Below, in pieces: positions 8,082-16,563 of a DNA stretch of 64,000 nucleotides. The stretch's first letter is position 1. Every line of letters begins with the position of its first letter. Origin of the DNA: Alkalicoccus urumqiensis (GTDB taxonomy: Bacteria; Bacillota; Bacilli; Bacillales; Salisediminibacteriaceae); the NCBI RefSeq assembly GCF_002993335.1, contig NZ_PVNS01000006.1:1-64000 (forward strand), written 5' to 3'. The translations under genes were made by a program, and so were the position numbers. Under the pieces are notes generated by a model. That model was given only the letters and a program-made list of their open reading frames with translations, did no database searches and had not been told where the DNA came from.

Positions 8082-8978
8082 TTACCAGTCGTTTTCCTGC
8101 GCGAGCATGGCGACGGCCATGGCATTCATGTCCCGGCTGCCGACGGTTTCGGCGTACTCGGCCGTGATGATGCCGCTTGTGGAAAGCAGGCAGCGGATGT
8201 GTGCAGCCAGGTCCGGATGGACGGTGCCGCCCGCCTTTTTGTACGAACGAAGCAGCCGGTCCAGGCTGTCTTCGCCGAAAAGGAGCAGGTGGGAGGCAAA
8301 GTCGGTCGACACGTCGCCCGCGCCCGCTTCGGTCCAGTCGATCAGTCCGGTGACGGCGGAGCTCCGGTCGATCAGAATATGACCGGGGTGGAGATCGCCG
8401 TGAAACACGCCCGGCGCATCCGGCCAGTATGCTTCCTGCTCAAGCCACGTCGCCCAGCGTTTCTTCCGCGCAGGATGCACGGTGTAGGTGCGGAGGGTCC
8501 AGTCGATGCGGCGCTCCATCTCCGCGCGGAAATCCCGTACGATACGGATGCCGGCCGCTTCGGCTGCATGTACCGGCACGGCGTGCAGGGAGGCGAGCGT
8601 CGAGCCGAGGGAATCGTAGTAAGCCTCCGGGAGGTTTCCGCGGTCCAGCACCCAGCGGTAATCCTGAAGTTCCGGGTCGATCGTTGCGGCAGGCGTCCCC
8701 GGCACAGCCGGATACGCGATCAGCTCCTCTGAGAAAATCCGCCAGTCGGGAACGGCAAACGTGACGTGCTCTTTCAGCACGGCGAGCAATCGTCTTTCTC
8801 TCTCCGCATGACGCATCGATGCCTCAGAGCGCGGCAGGCGGAGGATCCACTGCTGTCCGCTCTGATCCGCTGCATGAGCGGCCAGGAAATCGACGCCCGA
8901 TTCGTTCAGTTTTACGGTCGTATCGTTCAAAAGAAGCCCGTGTTTCGCTGCAAGCTGTATGATGTCTGTTTGATTCAT
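8082..8978 (-). CDS. Macrolide 2'-phosphotransferase-like kinase (APH fold)
   Basis: A 298-residue aminoglycoside/macrolide kinase-fold protein. The catalytic loop is FHGDLHPGHILID and the metal-binding segment is GLIDWTEAGAGDVSTDF, both characteristic of the Mph branch; the N-terminal ATP-binding lobe includes QQWILRLPR. Mph enzymes phosphorylate macrolides with GTP, but many chromosomal Bacillus homologues have not been shown to confer resistance. The gene shares its neighbours' composition and lies beside core genes, so it looks resident, not recently acquired. It could instead act on another small hydroxylated substrate. Confidence 0.75.
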   Translation of the reverse strand: MNQTDIIQLAAKHGLLLNDTTVKLNESGVDFLAAHAADQSGQQWILRLPRSEASMRHAERERRLLAVLKEHVTFAVPDWRIFSEELIAYPAVPGTPAATIDPELQDYRWVLDRGNLPEAYYDSLGSTLASLHAVPVHAAEAAGIRIVRDFRAEMERRIDWTLRTYTVHPARKKRWATWLEQEAYWPDAPGVFHGDLHPGHILIDRSSAVTGLIDWTEAGAGDVSTDFASHLLLFGEDSLDRLLRSYKKAGGTVHPDLAAHIRCLLSTSGIITAEYAETVGSRDMNAMAVAMLAQENDW

Positions 8979-9070
8979 TCGTTAACGCCCCGCTTTCTTC
9001 ATTTTTTTCACGAAAATGAAGAAGCGTATCGGATTCTTCCGGGAAGCATACACAGCCCTCCTCTAAAAAA

Positions 9071-9901
9071 TTAAAGCAGCCGCTCGTTCCGTTTTTCCAT
9101 CCGTTTGAAATGATAGAGGAACCGCTCTTCCTCCTGCTCGTTCAGCTCGTACGTGCCGAGGGTGCCGCTGTTTTCACGGAGGGCGAGCAGCGCACGGTGC
9201 TGGATCTCTTCGCAGGCCATTGTTTTTCCAAGAATCTCACTCAAGGAGGCCATCGTTTCCGGAACGATATCCGGGTAGTGGTATTTCACCGGTCCGCCGG
9301 AGGCCGCCTGGCGGTAAAATTCCCGGATGACCTCGGCCCGGGCCGCCCCGCTTTCTTCCATCGCCAGGTAAATCTGCACGGCGATGCCGCCGCGGATCCG
9401 GCGCTGGGAAATGCCGGCGAATTTCCGTCCGGCAACGCTTAAGTCATACCGTCCGGGGCAGTAGGACGTTTCGATTTCGCCGTCTTCGATCTTCCCCTCC
9501 AGCTCCGGAAGAAGCGAGCGGATGAAAGCGACCATCGCTTCGTAGCCTTCATCAATCGAGAGCGCGCTTGAATCGGGAAAGAGGAGCGAGAGGTTGTAGA
9601 CGTGCCGGTCGAGGACGACAGCCAGTCCGCCGGAGTTGCGGACGATCACTTTGTAGCCCTGGGAATGCAGGAAGTCCACGCCTTCCTCGATGCCGGGCAG
9701 GCGGCTGTCCTGAATGCCGAGCACGATCGTTCGTCCGTGCACCCAGCTTCGTGCAATGCCGGTATCCTCCAGTCTTCCGGCCGTTTCACATAATGTATCG
9801 TCCATCGCAAACGAAGCCATCGGATTCATCGACAGCCCGGTGACAGACTGATCGATCATGAGCCACTGCTTCCTCTGCAGGACGGAGGGGATTGATGTCA
9901 T
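9071..9901 (-). CDS. lipL: Octanoyl-[GcvH]:protein N-octanoyltransferase
   Basis: The amidotransferase that moves octanoyl or lipoyl groups from GcvH to the E2 subunits of 2-oxoacid dehydrogenases. At 276 residues it resembles B. subtilis LipL (YwfL). The acyl-accepting Cys148 is in SYCPGRYDLSVAGRKFAGIS, and RNSGGLAVV matches the BPL/LplA fold. The catalytic cysteine separates it from ATP-dependent lipoate ligases. It is divergent from ywfO, as in B. subtilis, which supports the assignment. Confidence 0.88.
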   Translation of the reverse strand: MTSIPSVLQRKQWLMIDQSVTGLSMNPMASFAMDDTLCETAGRLEDTGIARSWVHGRTIVLGIQDSRLPGIEEGVDFLHSQGYKVIVRNSGGLAVVLDRHVYNLSLLFPDSSALSIDEGYEAMVAFIRSLLPELEGKIEDGEIETSYCPGRYDLSVAGRKFAGISQRRIRGGIAVQIYLAMEESGAARAEVIREFYRQAASGGPVKYHYPDIVPETMASLSEILGKTMACEEIQHRALLALRENSGTLGTYELNEQEEERFLYHFKRMEKRNERLL

Positions 9902-9973
9902 GAATACGTTCGTCCTTTCTCTGTTTCACTGCCAGCCATTATATCACGCAGCGCGGATTCCTGTGGAAAAAGA

Positions 9974-10002
9974 TTGCCCCGGCCGCACGGGAAAGGTACA
10001 AT
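9974..10002 (+). promoter_or_regulatory. Promoter of ywfO-ywgA
   Basis: TTGCCC at 9974-9979 and TACAAT at 9997-10002 with a 17-bp spacer, about 60 bp before the start codon. Confidence 0.65.
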
Positions 10003-10064
10003 AATTCCTGTCATGAATCATACATAGAACGGGTATAGAACAGAAGCCGGGAGGAGGAGCTGCC

Positions 10065-11372
10065 ATGGGACGTCCGGATGGCCAGTTAGTAGAAGAAAAG
10101 GTATTTAAAGATCCGGTCCACCGCTACATTCACGTGCGCGATGAGCTGATCTGGGAGCTGATCGGGACCCGTGAATTCCAGCGGCTCAGACGGATCCGCC
10201 AGCTCGGCACGACCTACGTCACGTTCCACGGGGCGGAGCATACGCGCTTTAACCATTCCCTCGGCGTCTACGAAGTGATGCGGCGGATGGTCGAGAACCT
10301 CGAGAAGAAAATGACGTGGGATGAAGACGAGCGGCTCGTCTGTCTCGCCGCGGCGCTGCTGCACGATATCGGCCACGGTCCGTTTTCCCATTCCTTTGAA
10401 AAGGTGTTCGGAACGGACCACGAGGACTGGACGAGAAGGATCATTACCGGGGACACCGAAGTGAATGCGGTCCTCTCCCGTATGGGGAGTCGTTTTGCGG
10501 AGAGGGTTGCGGACGTGATTGGGAAAACGTACGAGAATAAGCTGATCGTCAGCCTGATTTCGAGTCAGATTGATGCCGACCGCATGGATTATCTGCTTCG
10601 GGATGCGTTCTACACCGGGGTGAGCTACGGTAATTTTGATATGGAGCGGATTCTTAGAGTGATGCGGCCGCAGGAGGATCAGGCGGTGTTTAAGCTGAGC
10701 GGCATGCACGCGGTGGAGGATTACATCATGAGCCGCTACCAGATGTACTGGCAGGTGTATTTCCACCCGGTGACGCGGAGTGCCGAGGTGATTTTGAGCC
10801 GCATTCTGCACCGGGCGCGGGAATTAATGCGCGGCGGCTATCCATTTCGTCAGGAGCCGGTCCACTTTCAGTCGCTGTTTTCCGAGACGCTGTCGATCCG
10901 GGATTATATCCGGCTTGATGAATCGCTCGTGCTGTACTACTTCCAGGAGTGGGAGGACGAGGAGGATCCGATTCTGCGGGATTTGTGCCGGCGCTTTATG
11001 AACCGGCATTTATTTAAGTATGTGGAGTGCGACCCGAGCAAGCAGATGCTGATCTGGCCGGAGCTTCAGGAGCTGTTCCGGAAAATCGGGCTCGATCCAT
11101 CCTACTATTTGATCATTGATTCTTCGTCGGATCTCCCGTACGATTTTTACCGGCCCGGAGAAAAGGACGAACGCCTGCCGATTCATCTGCTGATGCCGGA
11201 CGGTTCGCTGAGCGAGCTGTCGCGCCAGTCGGATATCGTGGAGGCGATCTCCGGAAAGAAACGGACGGACCACAAGCTGTATTACCCGCGTGACCTTTTG
11301 GAGGATCAGTCGGAATACGCCGAGGAAAAACGCCGGATTTTGACGCTTTTACATGCACAGGAGGGATCATAA
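10065..11372 (+). CDS. ywfO: HD-domain phosphohydrolase YwfO
   Basis: A 435-residue HD-superfamily protein of the dNTPase/SAMHD1-like branch. Metal ligands are visible in TRFNHSLGVYEV and ALLHDIGHGPFSHSFE, with a downstream Asp in SSQIDADRMDYLLRDAFYTG. Family members hydrolyse dNTPs or related nucleotides; the natural substrate here is unproved. The start follows GGAGGAGG. Its TAA overlaps the ATG of ywgA by one base (TAATG), showing translational coupling. Confidence 0.88.
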   Translation: MGRPDGQLVEEKVFKDPVHRYIHVRDELIWELIGTREFQRLRRIRQLGTTYVTFHGAEHTRFNHSLGVYEVMRRMVENLEKKMTWDEDERLVCLAAALLHDIGHGPFSHSFEKVFGTDHEDWTRRIITGDTEVNAVLSRMGSRFAERVADVIGKTYENKLIVSLISSQIDADRMDYLLRDAFYTGVSYGNFDMERILRVMRPQEDQAVFKLSGMHAVEDYIMSRYQMYWQVYFHPVTRSAEVILSRILHRARELMRGGYPFRQEPVHFQSLFSETLSIRDYIRLDESLVLYYFQEWEDEEDPILRDLCRRFMNRHLFKYVECDPSKQMLIWPELQELFRKIGLDPSYYLIIDSSSDLPYDFYRPGEKDERLPIHLLMPDGSLSELSRQSDIVEAISGKKRTDHKLYYPRDLLEDQSEYAEEKRRILTLLHAQEGS

Positions 11373-11872
11373 TGCTGCAGGAACATGCCAAGCTGCTCGC
11401 CCTATTGAAAGAGACCGATGAGGTGACCGGGCGGAAAAAACTGCAGAAGCTGGTGTACATAGCCAAGCGGCTCAAGCAGCCGTTCCAGGAGAAATTTCAG
11501 TTTCATATGTACGGACCGTATTCCGAGGAGTTGACGCTGCAGATGGAAGAGATGGCGCAGGCTTCGTTTATTCAGGAAACGCACGAGCAGAAGGGCGGCT
11601 ACTATCAGTACCGCTATTCGCTGACGCCTGCCGGGGAGGAATTTCTCGACGCGGCGATGCCGGAGGGAGCCGGTCTGGATGCGGAGCTTTTGGAAACGCT
11701 GAACGAGCGGAGTGCCAAGTTTTTAGAGCTCGTGTCCACGGTGCTCTATTTCGACCAGCTGCCGAAAGAGGAAGTCAAGGCGAAGGTGTATAAGCTGAAA
11801 GCCCGCCAGAACTACAGCGATGAAGATATCGATGAAGCCTACGCGTTTATCGATGCGCTCCGGAAACGCTGA
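11372..11872 (+). CDS. ywgA: YwgA family protein
   Basis: A 166-residue protein matching Bacillus YwgA, a conserved family of uncertain function. The N-terminus (RKKLQKLVYIAKRLKQPFQEKFQFHMYGPYS in register) resembles the fold of antitoxin-like or regulatory 'YwgA' proteins, and the C-terminus is helical. It is translationally coupled to ywfO and ends just before a bidirectional terminator. The fixed ywfO-ywgA pairing suggests a shared process, probably linked to nucleotide hydrolysis. Confidence 0.8.
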   Translation: MLQEHAKLLALLKETDEVTGRKKLQKLVYIAKRLKQPFQEKFQFHMYGPYSEELTLQMEEMAQASFIQETHEQKGGYYQYRYSLTPAGEEFLDAAMPEGAGLDAELLETLNERSAKFLELVSTVLYFDQLPKEEVKAKVYKLKARQNYSDEDIDEAYAFIDALRKR

Positions 11873-11880
11873 GCGGCATA

Positions 11881-11920
11881 AAAAGACTGTCAGACGATTT
11901 TTTGTCTGACAGTCTTTTCG
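11881..11920. terminator. Bidirectional terminator, ywgA/ywhB
   Basis: AAAAGACTGTCAGAC pairs perfectly with GTCTGACAGTCTTTT (15 bp), with T or A runs on both sides, serving the convergent genes. Confidence 0.9.
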
Positions 11921-11926
11921 AATCGA

Positions 11927-12112
11927 TTACTGGTCGGCCGGCCGGACGCCTGCTTTCCCGTAGTTGTTCGGAGACATTTCTTCAATAACGACGGTGACTT
12001 TCTCGGCAGGAGCCTGCGTCGTGCTCGTGACGGCTTCTGTCACTTGTTCCACGAGTGCTTTTTTCTGGTCGTCGGTGCGCCCTTCCAGCATTTTTACGGT
12101 TACGATCGGCAT
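11927..12112 (-). CDS. ywhB: 4-oxalocrotonate tautomerase family enzyme
   Basis: A 61-residue tautomerase. After removal of Met the catalytic base would be Pro1 (MPIVTVKMLEGRTDDQKK), with the usual Arg11 in EGRT. The frame runs 12 codons further upstream, but AAAGGAGAGG immediately before the MPIV codon fixes the start. B. subtilis YwhB sits at the same place and tautomerises 2-hydroxymuconate weakly; its biological substrate is unknown. Confidence 0.9.
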   Translation of the reverse strand: MPIVTVKMLEGRTDDQKKALVEQVTEAVTSTTQAPAEKVTVVIEEMSPNNYGKAGVRPADQ

Positions 12113-12265
12113 AAAATCCTCTCCTTTTATTAATATGGAATGCAGCATTTGTGCCGCTGTGTTTCAGTATACTAGAAATTTACCGCCGGCGCCCGGCTTG
12201 CCAACCGCCGGTTCCGCTGTGGTAAACTGGAGAGAGGGAAAACACGACAAGGAGGATGAATCCAC

Positions 12266-12808
12266 ATGAATGAAGCAGATCGGAAGAAGAATGAGAAAAT
12301 CAAAAAAATGAGCGGCAGTTTCAATATATTAAGCAACGATTCCACCGACGGCCACGGCGGCTACGGTGTCGGTACGATCAATTTGAACAACGTCACCCCG
12401 GTATTTGTTGATCCGGAGGAAAACACCGCATTTATCGACATGGGGGCGCTTCACGCGCGGAGTGACGTGGAGAAGCGGATCAAGTTTCTAAAGGACAGAC
12501 AGGAAGTACCGAACGGCAAGCTGTACTGGCTCGTCTGGGTGACAGTCGAGCATCTTGACGGAAAACCGGCCTATACGGGTGTCGGTGCCTGCGAGATGAT
12601 CGTCGACCGTTCGATCCGCCGCGGCTACAAGAGCATGCCGGAGCACGTGAACAACATGGATAAATCGATGAAAGGAAAAATTGCCGTCGATCATATGGAC
12701 GACCGCTCCAAGGGCGTTCTCCGCCGTTTCCTGAAAGACTTTAATCAGGAGTACTGGGATGCGTCGACCGATGAATTGAAAAACCATCTCCACACAGACG
12801 ACGAATAG
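12266..12808 (+). CDS. ywhD: YwhD family protein
   Basis: A 180-residue conserved Bacillaceae protein of unknown role, in the same position as in B. subtilis. Typical segments are FNILSNDSTDGHGGYGVGTI and, at the end, DRSKGVLRRFLKDFNQEYWD. No signal peptide, membrane segment or catalytic motif is apparent. AAGGAGG lies just upstream of the start. It stands alone between the divergent ywhB and its own terminator. Confidence 0.85.
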   Translation: MNEADRKKNEKIKKMSGSFNILSNDSTDGHGGYGVGTINLNNVTPVFVDPEENTAFIDMGALHARSDVEKRIKFLKDRQEVPNGKLYWLVWVTVEHLDGKPAYTGVGACEMIVDRSIRRGYKSMPEHVNNMDKSMKGKIAVDHMDDRSKGVLRRFLKDFNQEYWDASTDELKNHLHTDDE

Positions 12809-12813
12809 AGCAC

Positions 12814-12850
12814 GGCCGGCAGCGCTGAGAAGCTGCCGGCTTTCTTTCTG
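12814..12850 (+). terminator. Terminator of ywhD
   Basis: GCCGGCAGC (12815-12823) pairs with GCTGCCGGC (12832-12840), followed by TTTCTTTC. Confidence 0.85.
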
Positions 12851-12896
12851 CCGGAAGCCTGTTTGTGAACAAAGTGTGACGAAGGGGTGTTTTCCA

Positions 12897-13008
12897 TTGA
12901 GTCCCACCCTCAGATTTAGTACACTTTAATTCACACGCAAGCACCATACTAAGACAGGAAAACAGACGAACGGGACCCACACACTCCCCTTCGTCTGTTT
13001 TTCTTTTT
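12897..13008 (+). ncRNA. Possible small RNA gene (promoter plus terminator)
   Basis: A promoter-like TTGAGT (12897-12902) and TACACT (12920-12925) with a 17-bp spacer is followed about 35 bp later by an intrinsic terminator: AAAACAGACGAA (12959-12970) pairs with TTCGTCTGTTTT (12990-13001) and a T run. ywhD already has its own terminator at 12814, and the next gene has its own promoter at 13120. A transcript of about 75 nt with no reading frame would result. The alternative is a second, back-up terminator for ywhD. Confidence 0.4.
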
Positions 13009-13115
13009 GTGTTTTTAAGTAGATGGCTGCGGCGGGTTCAGCCCGCAGCGGTTATAAACGTATTGCCGGCCGCGTCAAGCCGTGCTTCTGCCGGGCAGTG
13101 CCAATCGTCAAATGA

Positions 13116-13148
13116 GAACTTGTGTTCCCTTTTAAGTTGTGCTATGAT
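13116..13148 (+). promoter_or_regulatory. Promoter of the VOC gene with a LexA-like box
   Basis: TTGTGT (13120-13125) and TATGAT (13143-13148) are 17 bp apart. GAAC-TTGT-GTTC at 13116-13127 covers the -35 box and resembles the B. subtilis LexA site (GAAC N4 GTTC), with two departures from the full consensus. SOS control is possible but unproved. Confidence 0.45.
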
Positions 13149-13196
13149 AGCGTTAACAATGACTCGGGCGTTCACTAAAGAAAGGGGCTGTTCCTG

Positions 13197-14087
13197 ATGA
13201 ATTGGCAGCGCATTGTTCCGCATATCTGGCTGGAGGAGAAGGCAGTGGAGGCCGGCAGACTGTATGCAGAAGCATTCCCGGATAGTCAGTTTCTCTCCCA
13301 TATCGTACTGCCGGATACCCCGTCCGGCGATGCAGAAGTGGTCAACGTGGAGATCTGCGGTCAGCTGTTTCAGCTTCTCGGCGGCGGTCCGCTCCATGCG
13401 CACAATCCGTCGATTTCCTACATGGTGTCGTTTTCCGACAAGAAGGAACTGGACCGATCGTGGGAAAAGCTTCAGGAGGACGGACAGATCATGATGCCGC
13501 TCGATGCCTACCCGTTCAGCGAGCGTTTCGGCTGGGTGCAGGACAAGTACGGTGTGTCGTGGCAGCTCATGTACGCGCCGCATGCGGAGGTGCAGCGTGT
13601 CACACCGGCGCTCATGTTTACCGGTGAACAGGCCGGAAAAGCGGAGGAGGCTGCGGCGCATTACATGGCGCTCGGCGGCGGAGAAATGATGGAAGGGCAC
13701 TTCATGCGTCACGGTTCCGGAATGGAATTCGATGAAGAAGGGACGATTGCCTATGCACGGTTCTCGGTGGATGGCAGTCAGCTTGTTGTGATGGACAGCG
13801 CCTATCCGCACGGATTTTCGTTCAACGAAATGCATTCGCTGATCTACCAGGGAGCGTCGCAGGAAGAGCTGGACCGGGCGTGGGAGCACTTGAGCGCCGA
13901 TCCGAAGGCTGAGCAGTGCGGCTGGCTGAAAGACCGCTACGGCGTTTCATGGCAGGTCGTTCCGGTGGAGATGAACGATATTATGGAACGTGCGGACCAC
14001 GAGCAGCTGCGGCAGCTCGTGCAGGTGTTCCTGCCGATGAAAAAGCTGGACGTGGATGAAATCAAAAAGGCCGTATCTTTCTCCTGA
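13197..14087 (+). CDS. Tandem VOC-domain (PhnB-like) protein
   Basis: A 296-residue protein built from two glyoxalase/VOC-like domains of the PhnB type once called '3-demethylubiquinone methyltransferase'. The repeat is clear: each half ends with a matching block, DKYGVSWQLMYA near residue 125 and DRYGVSWQVVPV near residue 260, preceded by FSERFGWVQ and AEQCGWLK. Such proteins bind metals or small ligands and some act in antibiotic or aldehyde resistance. AAAGGGG precedes the start. No substrate can be named. Confidence 0.8.
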   Translation: MNWQRIVPHIWLEEKAVEAGRLYAEAFPDSQFLSHIVLPDTPSGDAEVVNVEICGQLFQLLGGGPLHAHNPSISYMVSFSDKKELDRSWEKLQEDGQIMMPLDAYPFSERFGWVQDKYGVSWQLMYAPHAEVQRVTPALMFTGEQAGKAEEAAAHYMALGGGEMMEGHFMRHGSGMEFDEEGTIAYARFSVDGSQLVVMDSAYPHGFSFNEMHSLIYQGASQEELDRAWEHLSADPKAEQCGWLKDRYGVSWQVVPVEMNDIMERADHEQLRQLVQVFLPMKKLDVDEIKKAVSFS

Positions 14088-14121
14088 ACAGCAGGAGAAT
14101 GCCAAAGCATACGTACGAATC

Positions 14122-14154
14122 AGCCGGAGCGGATGGGACGCTTCGGCTTTTTTC
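14122..14154 (+). terminator. Terminator of the VOC gene
   Basis: AGCCGGAGCG pairs with CGCTTCGGCT, followed by six Ts. Confidence 0.85.
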
Positions 14155-14197
14155 TTTGAAAGAAAGCCGCTGATTTCTGCTTTTCCACCAGGAGCAC

Positions 14198-14226
14198 TTG
14201 CGGTCCGGTCCGATTTCCGCTATTTT
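14198..14226 (+). promoter_or_regulatory. Possible promoter of speE-speB
   Basis: TTGCGG at 14198-14203 and TATTTT at 14221-14226, 17-bp spacer, about 55 bp before speE. The -10 match is weak. Confidence 0.4.
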
Positions 14227-14280
14227 TGGAAAGGAAGATCGAATGACAGGACGTTCGTGAACGAATGAGGAGGAGAAAAC

Positions 14281-15117
14281 ATGAGTATCTGGTTTACCGA
14301 AAAACAGACCGAGCATTTCGGAATTACCGCCGAAATTACACAAACCTATGTCAGTGAGCAGACGGAGTTTCAGAAGCTGGACGTTGTGGAGACGAAGGAG
14401 TTCGGCAATATGCTGCTTCTCGACGGCATGGTCATGACGACGGAGAAGGATGAGTTCGTCTACCATGAAATGATGGCCCACGTGCCGCTTCACACGCATC
14501 CGAACCCGGAGCACGTGCTCGTTGTCGGCGGCGGGGACGGCGGCGTGATCCGCGAGATTTTAAAGCATCCGGAAGTGAAAACAGCGACGCTCGTCGAAAT
14601 CGACGGCCGTGTGATTGAATGCTCGAAGGAGTACCTGCCGTCCATCGCAGGTTCGCTCGACGATCCGCGCGTGACGGTGAAAGTAGCGGACGGCTTTATG
14701 CACATCGCTGAAAGCACGGAAGCGTATGATGTCATCATGGTTGATTCCACGGAGCCGGTCGGCCCGGCGGTAAATCTGTTTACACGCGGGTTTTACGAAG
14801 GGATCTCCAAAGCGCTGAAGCCAGACGGTGTATTTGTCGCGCAGACCGACAACCCGTGGTTCCAAAAGGAACTGACAGGAAGCGCGTTCCGCGACATTCA
14901 GGAGACGTTTCCCGTCACCCGCCTGTACACGGCAAACATTCCGACGTACCCGAGCGGCCTCTGGACGTTTACGCTCGGATCCAAAGTCTACGACCCGCTT
15001 CAGGTGGATGAAGAGCGCTACCACGCGTTTGAAACGAACTATTATACGCGCGCCATCCACCACGCTGCATTCGTGCTGCCGAAATTCGTGCAGGATGTGC
15101 TGAGAGGAGACGCGTAA
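14281..15117 (+). CDS. speE: Spermidine synthase
   Basis: Transfers aminopropyl from decarboxylated S-adenosylmethionine to putrescine. At 278 residues it fits the family. The nucleoside-binding motif [14 protein letters not shown] lies near residue 80, with the acidic partner in [18 protein letters not shown] and the catalytic-loop region [26 protein letters not shown] precedes the start. Its stop codon directly abuts the agmatinase start, so the pair is one operon covering agmatine to putrescine to spermidine, as in B. subtilis. Confidence 0.95.
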   Translation: MSIWFTEKQTEHFGITAEITQTYVSEQTEFQKLDVVETKEFGNMLLLDGMVMTTEKDEFVYHEMMAHVPLHTHPNPEHVLVVGGGDGGVIREILKHPEVKTATLVEIDGRVIECSKEYLPSIAGSLDDPRVTVKVADGFMHIAESTEAYDVIMVDSTEPVGPAVNLFTRGFYEGISKALKPDGVFVAQTDNPWFQKELTGSAFRDIQETFPVTRLYTANIPTYPSGLWTFTLGSKVYDPLQVDEERYHAFETNYYTRAIHHAAFVLPKFVQDVLRGDA

Positions 15118-16005
15118 ATGTTTTTCGACGAAAAATATTCCGGCCGGAAATACATTCTGGCTGATAAAACGTATGAGGAGGCGCCGATCGTCTTTTTCGG
15201 ACTGCCGATGGACTACACGGTCAGCTTCCGTCCGGGCTCTCGTTTCGGACCGAACCGGATCCGCGAGGCGTCGATCGGTCTGGAGGAATACAGCATCCAC
15301 CAGGACCGGAGTCTGGAAGACATATCGGTTCATGATGCCGGCGACATGCTTCTGCCGTTCGGCAACGCCGCCAAAAGCCTCGAGCAGATGCGCACGTACG
15401 CCGGTCAGCTCTACCGCGACGGCAAGTTTCCGCTCGCTGCGGGTGGCGAGCACCTCGTCAGCTGGCCGCTCATTCAGGCGGCGCACGCCGAATATCCGGA
15501 TCTTATTCTCATCCATATCGATGCCCATGCGGATCTGAGGGAGGAATATGAAGGCGAGACGCTGTCGCACTCCACGCCGGTCCGGAAGGCGTGCGGCCTG
15601 CTCGGTCCGGAAAATGTCTATTCGTTCGGCATCCGCTCCGGCATGAAAGAGGAGTTCGACTACGCGCGGGAGTCAGGCATGCACCTGAGCTTATTTGACG
15701 TTAAGAAGCCGCTGCAGCGCGTGCTTCCGTCCCTTCAAGGAAAAAACGTCTACGTAACCATCGATATCGACGTGCTCGACCCGGCCTATGCTCCTGGAAC
15801 CGGGACGCCGGAAGCAGGCGGCATCACTTCCCGGGAGCTTCTGGAAGCGATCGGGCTGATAGCCGATGCGGATATGACGGTCGTTGGAGCGGACCTGGTC
15901 GAAGTGGCGCCGGCCTATGATCCGGCAGAACAGACGTCTGTTGCCGCAGCGAAGTTTCTGCGCGAGATGATGCTCGGCTTTCCGAAAGACAGAGAGTGCC
16001 GGTAA
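15118..16005 (+). CDS. speB: Agmatinase
   Basis: Hydrolyses agmatine to putrescine and urea. The binuclear manganese ligands are in HIDAHADLREEYEG and, near residue 220, DIDVLDPAYAPGTGTPE, the ureohydrolase signature. Length 295 residues matches bacterial SpeB. The ATG follows the speE stop with no gap, and its ribosome binding site (GAGAGGA) lies inside the end of speE. The product feeds the upstream spermidine synthase. Confidence 0.94.
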   Translation: MFFDEKYSGRKYILADKTYEEAPIVFFGLPMDYTVSFRPGSRFGPNRIREASIGLEEYSIHQDRSLEDISVHDAGDMLLPFGNAAKSLEQMRTYAGQLYRDGKFPLAAGGEHLVSWPLIQAAHAEYPDLILIHIDAHADLREEYEGETLSHSTPVRKACGLLGPENVYSFGIRSGMKEEFDYARESGMHLSLFDVKKPLQRVLPSLQGKNVYVTIDIDVLDPAYAPGTGTPEAGGITSRELLEAIGLIADADMTVVGADLVEVAPAYDPAEQTSVAAAKFLREMMLGFPKDRECR

Positions 16006-16059
16006 CGCGGTCCGCGCCGGCCTTTTCAATCGAACGCGGCGTTTTCCCCGGCACGGCCC

Positions 16060-16089
16060 TTGATTGGGGGTTGTGTTCTCCGTTATAAT
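16060..16089 (+). promoter_or_regulatory. Promoter of ywiB-argS
   Basis: TTGATT (16060-16065) and TATAAT (16084-16089) with an 18-bp spacer. Confidence 0.7.
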
Positions 16090-16125
16090 TAACGGGTTAT
16101 GAGGAAAGGAACGGGTGAATACGCA

Positions 16126-16563
16126 ATGAATAAGATGGATGTAGCGATCCGGATTCAGACGACGATCCGGGACGGAAAGCAGCGCGAGCGTCATACGATG
16201 GACTGCGAGGGGGAGCTGATGTGGCGCGGGAGTCTTCTCGTTCTCCGCTTTCAGGAGCCGCACGAGGAGGAGACGGACCGGACGCACCAGACGATGCAGC
16301 TCCGGGACGGGCGCCTCTCCGTGCAGCGGAAGGGTGCTGTGGAGATGAATCAGCGCTTTGTGGAAGGTGTGAAAACGGAGGGGACGTTTACGAGTGCGGC
16401 CGGACCGATGCTTATGGAAACCGACACAGAGACCGTTGATTATACGTGGAATGAAGCGGAGCAGCAGGGGCGGATTAATCTTGTCTACGTGCTCCGCCTG
16501 GCCGGGCAGCAGACCGGCACATACAGTATGGTAGTGACATTTGAGGAGGGACGCCAGGGATGA
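16126..16563 (+). CDS. ywiB: DUF1934 beta-barrel protein YwiB
   Basis: A 145-residue protein matching YwiB, a small calycin-like beta-barrel of unknown ligand that precedes argS in Bacillus. The start at 16126 ([19 protein letters not shown]) is preferred: an upstream in-frame ATG at 16099 lies only about 10 bp after the -10 box and has no ribosome binding site, although the site for 16126 is also weak. It overlaps argS by 4 bp (ATGA), implying coupled expression. Confidence 0.83.
   Translation: MNKMDVAIRIQTTIRDGKQRERHTMDCEGELMWRGSLLVLRFQEPHEEETDRTHQTMQLRDGRLSVQRKGAVEMNQRFVEGVKTEGTFTSAAGPMLMETDTETVDYTWNEAEQQGRINLVYVLRLAGQQTGTYSMVVTFEEGRQG

Noticed and set aside
15950-16560. T-box leader for argS
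   Set aside because: No T-box sequence or specifier-loop arrangement is visible; the gene appears to be expressed with ywiB from an ordinary promoter.
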